From: Lumbricus rubellus
Taxonomy: Eukaryota; Annelida; Clitellata; Crassiclitellata; Lumbricidae
DNA length: 64,000 nt
Direction: 5' to 3'
Assembly (NCBI GenBank): GCA_945859605.1
Contig: OX243822.1
Location: forward strand, 3,074,324-3,138,323
Shown here one piece after another: positions 50,680 to 62,600 of the stretch. Numbering within the stretch: the stretch's first letter is position 1; each line of letters starts with the position of its first letter. The notes below the pieces were generated by a model. It was not told the DNA's origin. It ran no database searches and worked only from the letters and a program-made list of their open reading frames with translations. Made by a program: the position numbers and the translations under genes.

Positions 50680-53600
50680 CTAACGTAACAATACAACACA
50701 AAGCAATTGTAATGATATGTATGCATTAGCACTTGTTATAGCGCTCCTTCAAGATTTACACTCAGAGGCGCTCCTGACTACAGCGAAGACACTGCATCGG
50801 AGTTTCACGCTGAAGCGCTGAGCAATTGCGAGTGAAGGACTTGCTCATGGTCCATACGCGGCAGTTTAAGTTGGATTAGAACCTGCAACCCTTCGGCTGC
50901 AAGGCAGTGAACATACCCACTACACCACCGCTCTGGGTATAACCATGGACGTTATGTAGGATGTCATAAACATAGCATAATATAAAATATTTTTTATTTT
51001 TATTTTTTGTATTTAAGCATGAAAGGTATAAAAAAAAGTAGGGGCGATAAACCCAAGAAAATCCAAGTTCAGCTGCACTGGTCAGTCAATTTCTTTAGCA
51101 AATGTCCACAATTTTCCGTTCGAAAATTATGACGACCTTTTATTAGTCATCTGGCCATAATCTTAAAAAATGTGGACAATTTGCCGTCAAAATTTTTTTT
51201 TGTCGTTCGCTCGTCACAGAGTTAGGTGTATTTATTCCTTAATACACTTTGCTCTTGTCACAAAACATCATTTTTGTCAAATTATAATTTGCTGGATTAT
51301 TGTTTAAAAATTGTCATAGAAATTGTCAATTTTTTTCAGAAATATGTCAAAACAAAGTGTGAAAAACAAGCAAAAAACCCAAGTTCTCGTCAAAAAAACC
51401 CTCATTTTTCAAGTTCGGTTTGAAAAACCCAAGATCTTGTGAAAAATCAGAATGAGTGGCAACGCTTCTTGTTCATTCGAGTTAATTGTCGAAATGCAGG
51501 GCAACTTTTACTTGTCACTGCAATTTCTCGCTAAAAGAGGTGTGCAGTCAGGGCTGAAAGTGGTTTGAAAAAGGAGCCGGGTCTAAGATATTCAACTGGA
51601 CAATTCATCCATTTATTTATATATTCAATTATATATAGCACCTTTTAAAGGAAACTACTCATAGGTGCGCCCGACTCCAGCACGGTAAAAAAGAACTGTT
51701 TTCGATTGCTCATAGAATATGCCAGAGAGTGCTCTAGGGAACAATCACAGCTAAATTAGGTGGTTCATGTATGGATTGGTCGAGTCATCTAATTGATACA
51801 TGATACGTAATTCCAAGGGGTCACGCCACTCTGTTCCATACGAACCTCAAAACTGTCTTATTTAGCCGTGGCTGGGCCGGGAGCGCTTCTGAGCAGCCTT
51901 CCTTGAAGAGGCGCTATATAAAATTTATGAAATAAATAAATAGATAAAGCTTTACCGGTACCTAGAAGACACGACGGACCAGCGTTGCCACTCCTTGGGT
52001 TTTTTCACAAGATCTTGGGTTTTTCGATCCGAATTTGGGAAATGGGGTTTTTTCGGAAAAAACATGGGGGTTATCTGTAAAAAATTAAGGAAACGGCGGA
52101 TATTTGTGAAAAAGTTTGGCTGACGACTAAAAAAAGTCATCAAATTTTTTGGGCAGGAAATTTTCACATTTTTGGTCCGGATGACTAAAAAAAAAAGTCG
52201 TCAGAATTTTTTGGACGTAAAATATTTTACATTTTCGGTCGATTTGGCCAACTTGGGTTTTCTTGAGTTTTTTCGACGCTCCAACTTGGGTTGTTTTTGG
52301 GGGGGGGGGAGTGTTGCAACGCTGCGACGGTTTGCTACCGGTTGTTTGGTTTGCAGTTTCGCCTTTCAGCCACAATCAACATTACTATAAAAATTCTAGC
52401 TTAGATAAGGTAATTTGGATTGATTTCTCACAAATCAGTATGGTTGGGCTGAAACATGGAGTGTTGGGTTCAGTCCTATTTTTCCTCTTAGAAGTTTTCT
52501 GTGCATAGACCTTGGGCAAGTTCTTCACTCACAATATTGTTACTCAGGATAATTACACACCTTTAAAATAGTGTACAACGTAGCTATATATTTAAGAGCG
52601 GAACGCTATGCAAGATTGATTTCTTAAAACGGTCCATGATCCTCTGAAACCGCCATTACTGAGCCGCTAGTCACAAACAATCTTTGCCGATTAGTTAAAT
52701 TGTTCGTCTTGTAACTTGGAGAATACGGGTTCGATCCTCCTTTTCCCCTGAGAAGGTTTCTGTGCATTGACCTCGACCAACAAGTGCTTAACTCACAGTT
52801 GCCGATGATAGTTAGACACCTTTAAAAATGGCTACATCTGATATTATATAAGGATGAAACGCTATGCTTGAGTAATTCGGTTACAACTGATGTTAAATAA
52901 GAATGAATTGAAACGCTATGCTTGAGTAATTATAAACCATCTCCAGAGTAGTTACTTCAGCAAAAACCCTTCACTCTCAATTGCTTAGCGCCATCGATTG
53001 ATGCTTCGTCATTATAATCCTCACGCTTAATAATATAAATGAATAAAATCTCTCCATTATAATAGCCTTGAAAGGCGGATCAGAAGTCGGTATAATTGGT
53101 CGTTCCATTTCTGTTGGAAAGCAGTTTAACGACCGTGTATGACCAAAGGGCCTTTTCAGTCGGAGGCAGAGTACAACCTCTCACTCCACGTTTATATTGC
53201 GACCGAGCCACCCGCAGTAAAGATCCGAGAAATTAATCTCTGACCGGGAAGCTGTTGGTCATTTTTATACACCTTTTAAACGGTGTCAACCGATGCTACA
53301 AGATGCTTGATACGCGACATCCCTCATATTATAAGGGATGTCGCTATAAGGGATGTAGCGTATCAATCATCTTGTAGCATAATTATTATGTTCTTAAATC
53401 TCAGATGCCAAAGAGAACTGTAAAGTGCAGTAGTCATAGACTCGTGGAATGGCTTGGACGATAGCACTATCGCTATGGTCACTGTCACGACTTTTAAGAT
53501 GAGACCAGAAAAAAATGGGCAAGTAAGCATTCCAGGTGAATTTGCAGCATTCTAACGCAGCACACACAGCTTTTGAACCAAATAAAAGTTAAAACCCTTG

Positions 53601-56600
53601 TTATGCTCTGTTAAATGTTAACCTTCACTACACCATAAGCTCATGATTAATTAATATTAATTCAAGCAAAATATTTATTTATGTTGCATATATAAACTGA
53701 ACTTATGTATAAAACCTTTGTAATATTAGTTGTATGTAACATTCTGCGTTCTGCCAGCCTGAAGTTTTGATTAAACGAAAATTGATTGATTGATTGATTT
53801 ATTGATTGAGCTCAAGACCCACACCTGAATGAGGCTTTCAAGGCCCGTAAGGTAGCCGTCCTCGTGGTTCCCTGGTATCCATGCAGCGTGATGTGTGAGC
53901 TTTAAGTCTGGAACGTGTGTTGTCTTTGCGAAGTCTATCATCCAAATGTTCGCTCGCTTGTCACAGTCGTAGACGAAGAGAAGTGAACTGCCGATGACCT
54001 GAACATATAATTATGCAAATAATTAATAATAATTATTAATAATATTAATGGTAAGGAAATTAAAATGCATAATTTTTATATTTTGATAATAATAATTACA
54101 AACAGTAAAAAAATCAGTACATATAAAAAAATTATTTTAACTATTAATATAATATTATATAATATATAGCCAATATTACCTATAATTATGTATAACTTTT
54201 TTATATTTTGACTGGGTAAGCTTTTTTTATTTTGACGGGATATTTTAACCGTCACTGGCTTGACAGAGGGGCCAGAGAAACTAGGCAAGGGTGACACGAG
54301 ACTAGGCAAGGATTGCACGAAACTAGGCAAGGATGGCAAGAGGCTATATAAGTGTGGCATGAGTCTAGACAAGGTTGGCTTGGCACTGCTGAATCAGACC
54401 TCGTGATGTCGGAAGTAGCTGGATGTTTCGAATCGTTTCTTGATGTCCTTTAACCGCCTCAGAAACTGACGACAGACGGACGACTGTGAGCAGACGAAAT
54501 GTGCCATTGCTTTCATGACCTATGCAGCATAAACACAAGCACATATTTTCATTAGAACGGTCCATCTTGATCGCAGAGTGAGAACTGCCAGTTTCTTTTA
54601 GACACCTTTTAAACGGAGTGTATAAATTGTACATAAATCTATCAACTATACTCAATTTTAATTGATTCATGACCGTGGGCAAGTCCTTCACTCGCAATTG
54701 CTCAGCGCTTCGGCGTGAAACTCCAATGCAGTGTCCGCTCTGCATTCAGGAGCGCCTCTGAGTAGTGAGAAAGAGAGAGCTTGAAGGAGCGCTATAACAA
54801 GTGCACATACAAACAAACAAACAAACCACCCCATAGTCTTTCTTACGGCCCCATAATAAAGTCTTCCTTTCACAAATTAACTCCACATTGATCAAAGGCT
54901 GACCCCCAGTAATTTTTCCCCCAATTCTCATACCGAATAATTGTTATCACTATCTCCATACTTCTACAGCGCCATTCAAAAGCAAAGTGCCGGGCACCAG
55001 CATATTCACAAGTGTTGCATCGAGTCAAAATGGTTGTTCACATAAGAGTTATAGTCCAAAAGAGGATCCGATTCAGCCCTATCCCCATGCAACCATTGGT
55101 ATGAAACACTAACAACTTCATTTCTTAGCCTCAGCATATGAAATCATTAATTGGTCAGTCCTCTCCCTCGCCGTCTCATCCTTTGCCAACAGTTTACATT
55201 CGGTGTCCTCATTATAGCTGAGTTGGGTAGGTTTTGTGGTCCAGGTGGCGGAGATTTGAACCCTGAACTCTCAATTGACCGTCCAGATATCTGACAACTT
55301 TTCACTATCGAACGCCCCATCATAAAAACCAAGAGAAATGAATTTGATTACATCATTCTGATATTGCTAGTTAATTGCCAAGACTAATAGTAGTAGTTTC
55401 TGTCTATCGAACAGAAGAAATTATGATCAGTAGTTTTATCCTTTTCCTTTATCCAAACTTGGGATTGGCATTGGCAAAGTGCTGCCAATTGCGGAATAAT
55501 AGCATTGGCACTGCCCAAGTACAACTTTAAGTTATAGGCACAACATCTCTTTTTTAAAAGGTGTGGTTATAAGTAGCTTCAGTATTCCGACTCTTATCCG
55601 ATACTTATTCATGCTCTGTATTTTACCCTAATCTCGTAGTTCTGGAAATTTTAATTTATAAATCAATAATCGCACTTAAAACAGGTGTGCAGCAATTGAA
55701 GTTTTAGGTTCACGACCATACATGTGATTATGGATATTATTAGCGTCACCCTCCTACTTCATTCCTCTAATACTTGACTAAAAGCGGTGTGTTAGGCTTA
55801 TTTTTTCAATATAGAAGATGACGAAGTTCTCATTGTTGATGAGTATCATAATTATAATAGTGATCACACAATTAACATTGATATTAAAATAATCCTTACT
55901 TCTTCCTTCGTTCGAACTCTTTTGAAGTCTGTATTCGAAGTTTCACCAGATCGCTAGAACGAGAAAATAAATACAGAAGTTAAACTCCAAGCCACAATTA
56001 TATATTACAGACAACCAGCCATCAATGATAGCCACGCACTTTTGGCCCGTAGAACGCGTAGAGGGCTACACCAGTTGGAACAAAGGCACAGTGTGTCCAA
56101 TCAATGACTGATTTTTTAAATGAAAAAGTAGAAATTACGTTCCACGTTTAGCTGTAAATTTATGTAAATCTCAGAGGTACTTGTCGGTTAATTCACCGCC
56201 ACAGGTTTCGTCTGTCTACCTTGTCGGTTAGTTCACCGCCACAGTTTGCCGTACTATGTTTACGCATGCACTGCAAATATTTACCCACTGATTTTTAGTG
56301 ACGTAATGTAATGGTGACATCCGATTAACTGATAGCACGTGTTTATTTCTTGGACGCCCTCATGAACGCCATGAAGTTCTTAAGAATTTCGGTTTTAGTT
56401 CACGATAAACAAAGCAGCGTTAATTTCTGGCAGCAGCATGGCATCCTACATGCTGCGAGACAGTGTGCTAACAACCACCCAATGGTGGGCATAGTTATAG
56501 GCCTAATTATTATGGTAAGCAGGTCCCTATGTTAATGAATGACTGCACTAACCCTATCCCTAACCCTAACCGACCCTCACGATGCCTAACCTGACCCTAA

Positions 56601-59600
56601 CCGACCCTTACGATGCCTAAGGCCCTAACCTGATACTAACCGACCCTCACGACCCCTAAACCTGAACCTAACCAACATTATAGGGACCCGCTTACTATTA
56701 CTAAGCCCTAATGGTGCTATGTTTAAAGGATCGGCAAGACAGATGGAGATGTCTTAATATAGGCTCCTAAGCGTAGCTGTAGGCAAAACATCCCACTGCG
56801 ACAAAGCACGTGGCTACAAGGATCACGCCTAACTTAGCCTACCGACAAATCATCCTGTTCGTATATTGCTGGTCCAAAGAAATGACGAGCATTCGTTTTT
56901 GCGAGTGTGAACTGGAAATTGCGAAAGAAACGGTAATAGGCGACTATCTGCGTGTGGCGGTGAGTTAATTTCTGCATGTAAAATTTCGTATATAGGGTTT
57001 CTGTGTGTGGCGGTGAATTAACCGACAAGTACCATATCGGATTGTAGATTAACAAAAATTTCTTAATATTCTTACTCGAACGGCTTCGATTCTAAAGCCA
57101 AGCGACGCCGAAGAACTTCCTCGCTCGCGAAACTGAAACAAATTATTTCAAAATAATATAGGTCAAACAATGGAAGTAGGTCAAGCAATGTAAGTAGGTC
57201 AGACAATTAAAGTAGGTCAGGCAATGAAAGTATGTCAGGTAACAAACTAGGTCAGGCAACGAGCTAGACACGGAAATTAGCGGATTAGGTAGTGCTGTAA
57301 TATGCCAAACAAAATATTTTTTGAGGGAAACGGCCTCTGTTGTCAAAGGCCCTCGTCAAATCTGGATCCATCCATTCAGGTAGCGAACTAGGTCAAGCAG
57401 TGAATTAACTGAGGTCTAATCTAGGTCAGGTAATAAACCAGGCCAACATAAATTATTGCGAGCATGGGTGGCTGGTCCTCTCCCTCGCCGTCTCATCCTC
57501 CAACCGACAGTGTACGGTCAATGTACTCATTGCAGTATGGCTATGGACATAGTCTTAGTAATAATTTCCCCAGATCAATCAGCATTCAACGAGGTCATCT
57601 AAGGTCACATGGGGTCATCTATCTCTGGTCATGACTGTAACTCAAATTAAAAGCTATTTCTTGAACGGGCGCTATATAAATCCATAAAACGAATGACTGA
57701 ATGAATGAATTTAATGAATGAATGAATTTGATGATTGCATGAATGAATGAGCCATTTTGTCATGACACAGCATTTTTAAACATTTATCTACTAATTCGCT
57801 TTCTCACACACATATAAGTGTTATAGACACCTTTAAAACGGACTTAACCAAAGCTATATAAAAGTAAAAACGAGAAGCCTTTAAATAAATCAGCATTCAA
57901 CGACGTCATCCAAGGTCACATGAGTTCGTCTATCTCTGGTCATGACTGAAACTCAAATTAAAAGTTATTTCCTAAACGGGCGCTATATAAATCCATAGAG
58001 TGAATGAGTGAATGAATGAATGAATGAATGAATGAATGAATGAATGAATGAAGGAATGAATGAGCCATTTTGTCATGACACAGCATTTTCATACATTGAC
58101 CTACTAATTCGCTTTCTCACACACCCGTGTTATAGACACCTTTAAAACGGTTTTAACCAAAGTTATATAAATGTGGACACGAGAGGCCTGTAAATTAAAA
58201 TCCATGTTTGCAATCCTGAACAGTTCACGTACACAAGAGGCACTAGTATCCAAATGCTCAAACACAACACAAAATGTGCGTGGCAGACCGTTGGGTTGTC
58301 AGAGACTGGGTGGGGCCATTGTAGGGGTAATCACTAATTACAGGCTTTACAGTCCCCTGTTCAGAACTAGCCATATAGAACGGTCGAAATCTCAATGACC
58401 ATTGTTTATATGATTAACACTCGAGTGCCCAAGGTATTTTTTGGTACACGAAGGCCCAAGGGGGGGGGTCCGCGCGGACCCCAGCGTTTTATGTTAATAT
58501 CTTGAGAAGGGATTGGAATATCGTCACAGAATTTAGTTCTATGTGATCCCAAATGATTTTCCAATCGATTGGTGTATCTTATATGACAATAACACCACCT
58601 GGTGTTAAATAATAGTGTAAAATCTCGTGATACACATTTTACGCTTACTTGCGTTATTGACCAAAGGAAGCCCAGCGTTTTCATGCCAATATCTTGAGAA
58701 GGGATTGGAATATCGTTATAGAATTTATTTCAATGTAATCCCAAATAAATTTGCAATCGATTGATGTATCTCAAAGCACAATAACACCACCTGGTGTACA
58801 CTAATAGTGTAAAAATCTCGTAATACATATGTTATGCTTGCATGCTTGCGTTATTCATCGAAGGAAAGCCTATACGTCCGGCGCGGACCCCAGCGTGTTC
58901 ATGTTAATATCTTGCGAAGGGATTGGAATATCGTTATATAATTTAGTTGTAAGTAATCCCAACTAAATTTGCAATCGATTGATATATATTATATCACAAT
59001 AGCACCACATGGTATAAAATAATAGTTATTGACCAGTAACCATGCGCTTGTATGAATATCAGCCGCATATCATGGGGTACCCTTAGTATATGCTGTGGTT
59101 GTGGGGTGCAGGGTTGGACAATACTCACGCAAAATATACCATTCTATGCCCAAATGGTTGCTCTAGGAATACCTAAAAGCATTTCTGCAGATCACTAGCC
59201 TTTAAAAAGTTATCCGGGAAAAACAGGCCTGGGGTCCGGTCGGACCCCCCCCTTGGGCACTCGAGGGTTATTCTTCTAACCTGCATGTATCTTAGTTTGG
59301 TGACTGCTTTCTGCTCATGTTCCTCTTCCGTCGGTTCGCATGGATCTATGCCGACCATCTTGTCGTAGAGGTCATGTCGGAGTTCAGGGTTCTTCACCTC
59401 TCTCTCCTGGAATGTCCTAAGCACACACGAAACAGATGCAGGGGTTAGAACTGAATGACATGATACCGTACACGGCGTACAGTCCTACGCACTTCATATT
59501 CCATGATGATGATGTGTCTTTCCAGAATCACTCAGTATATCTTATTATATGCAGTCATGTTACAGTACAACACAGTACATTGAGTACAACATGGCTTTTT

Positions 59601-62600
59601 AATGACATTTTTTAGAACTGCACAACCTTGTCTTTCCATTCCAATTCTCCATGGTACGGTAAATTACTCCCAATCGTATGATAATGATTATTTGCTGTTT
59701 CTAACTGCACAGAAGGGTTGCTGCTTCAAAATTCATTAAGTGTAGAACTGCACGTTAAAGAGTCCTGCAATACACATAATACGTACATGTATTATTACGT
59801 ACATACACAAAATTTACTAATCAACATAATTATAATCACTTCAAATATGTATGGTATGTATACAAAGAAGAAACTTGGCGGCTATTGACGAAAACTGAAT
59901 GGTTGAATGGAACGTTTAAATCAATTTTTACCTTGTTCCAATCTTGATGTCCATCACACTCGGATCCTTGAAACGTTTCAGCAAATCCTCCATCTCCACG
60001 TAGACTGATGTTATTTAGGTCAAGTCAATCACAACTAGGTCAGTTCACTGAACGATCAACAGTATTCATTCATTCATCCATTCCCAATTCATTCATTCAT
60101 TCATTCACCAATTCATTCATTGAACAATTCACCAATTCATTCATCCATCCATTCACTCATTCTATGAACCTGCATAGTGCCCTTCCAGAAATCTACTCAA
60201 GAGCACTCCCAGCCCACCCATGAACAAAGGACTTGAAATCTTATCTTGGCGTACTGCTGTTTCTGACCGTTGTCTTCACACTTTTTGAGCGGTGTCATCA
60301 CACTGAAAGCTCTTCTGATTAGCCTGTTACAGTAGTGCTGTGAGAGGCGATTAACAACTCCATAAGAAGAATAGCTTAGCATATAGTGCAAATCGGAGCG
60401 CCTCTGAGTAGTTTTCTACTTGAAGGAGCGGTATATAAATGTTCGAATGAATGAATGAAAAATCGAGAATGTTGAGCAATAATATTACAAGTGAAGAATT
60501 TGCTGAAAGTCCGTACAAAGCAAATGTCTCAGTGGAGAAGGGGGATCGAAACCGGACTATCAAAGTTACAACTCGTCCCACTACGCGTAATTATACCTCT
60601 GTACCAAAATGAACACCATCAGGAATAGGCCTGACAAGTCAATTAATTCCATGGAATAACACGCGGTTATGGTTTCCAACACCGAATGGTTCAATAGTTC
60701 CATCTCGCAAATAATATATAATCGGTTGACTTATTTGCAAAGGTGTTTAAGTAGGTTGGCCGCCTCAACTGGAAGCCCGAGGTCTCATACTCTCTGCGTT
60801 ACAATTTGAGCTTTCTCTCATAGTTTAACAACAGCTTATTAGGACAACAGAGACCGTTACGGTCGACAGAAATTATTTTTGGCTTATTTCAGCTCTAAAT
60901 TCCCAGTCGTAGGGTTTTTTGCAAATTAATGACATTGTGCAAATCAAGGATATCCAGTGTCGCCCTCCTTGTTTACCTTTTCCCTACACAGCAACTGTCT
61001 CAAAAAGAAGAGCGCAGGAATATTATATACGTTCCAGGTATGCTATAAAGCCTATAATACGGTGGATTTGCGATATTGTCATCTATTACGTACGAATGTT
61101 CAGACATCGTGGCCTTACATTATAAATCGCATTACGTTTCCCTCATTACATAGCATCTAGTTACAACATTTAAAAGGTGTCTAATAATCATGAAAAGTTA
61201 TACGTAAATTCTTATATTGGGTGAAAACGAGATTGAAAAACAACTATATAAGAATGTAAGAGCGAGCAATCAATTATCGGGTTGAATTGTTAGTTGTTAT
61301 ACTTTTGTATGCTAATGTGTTTGTAAATTGGTTGTGTGTGAAGGACTTGTTGCTCAGAGAAGAAAGAAGAACGAACTTGTACTCAGATGCATGATGTCAT
61401 TAATATAAAGTAGCCTGAAGCAATCAATCAATCAATCAATCAATTTTCGTTTAATCAAAACCTCAGGCTGGCAGAACGCAGTCGAGATTGAACACCTTTA
61501 AAATAAATTCCACCAACGATATAATTATATTTGCCAACACTTGGCAACGCCTCAAGTCACGTGTAGAGAATTCGTCAACCAGCATTCGCAGACAGAAGAA
61601 TATGAACAATAATTCTGTTGAGATTGAACACCTTTAAATCATATTCAACCGAAATTACATATTCATTGATCGTCGTTCTGTGCATAGAATGGTCGTTGTG
61701 TACTTCACCCATCGTTAAGGTGTCTTAGACTTAGAAGACTTAGATGATAGATCTTCATGTTTTTAAAAATAGATTTGACTACGGTACTGCAATTCGCTTC
61801 TCATTGGTATTTCTCAGGGATGCCACTCATAGCTTTTCTCCACCTAGCTCTAGGTTTTTTCGGTATTGTCTAGGTTTCTAAGTTTTTGTGTGTCAGATTT
61901 TAACTTTTTTCTCATGACGGTTTTTCCGACTTTTTACATGAAAATTATTGTGTACCGGTACTGGAGTTGATAATTATTAAAGCACTGAATATATCGCCTA
62001 CCACCTTCCACAATAACTAAATAACAATCAATATCGGAGAAGATTTCTCACAACAAAGGATACCAGCGTCATTGTATTCAACCTCGCGATAAAACTTTGG
62101 AACGACCTCTCGCACGGAATCTCGCATCAACTCTCGCAGACATTTCGCTTCGTTGAGATCGCCCTTCGGCTGTCGCTTCCAGATCGACTTTGGCCCCGCA
62201 GGAGCAAAATTGCCTGGAATGGATTTAGGGAAATGAATTAGTAAGTCGTATTTATCAAAATATCTAAGAAATTGATATAGCTCTTTTACAAGATGACTAT
62301 TCAGGGGCGCTCCCGACTCAGGCCCGGCCAAAGAGAAAAGTCTTGAGTAGTTTCTGAAAAGGTTTATAGACAAGTCCCTCGGTATACGGGGAACGCAGGT
62401 CAAAGGGGAGGCCATTCCGAACAGAGGGGCCCACAATTGAGAAAGCCATATTCTGTCTGATGACTGTGTGTGCATTTCTTCTACAGTCATGTCTGACGAA
62501 CTTTTCGTTCTAACTGGAATTTAACACTTGTCACAAGTTCCAGAACAATCTATTAGAAGTATTGACCGTCATTGACTTCTGAAGTCATGCACGAAGTCAT

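Noticed and set aside
15633..54826. tRNA genes at the A-box/B-box matches
   Set aside because: The heads cannot be folded into full cloverleaves by eye and each continues into the same long body and tail, so they are SINEs.
56540..56690. Interstitial telomere from the CCCTAACCCTAACC runs
   Set aside because: Only two or three units are exact, they alternate with GACCCTCACGATG, and the block lies between inverted repeats of a small element.
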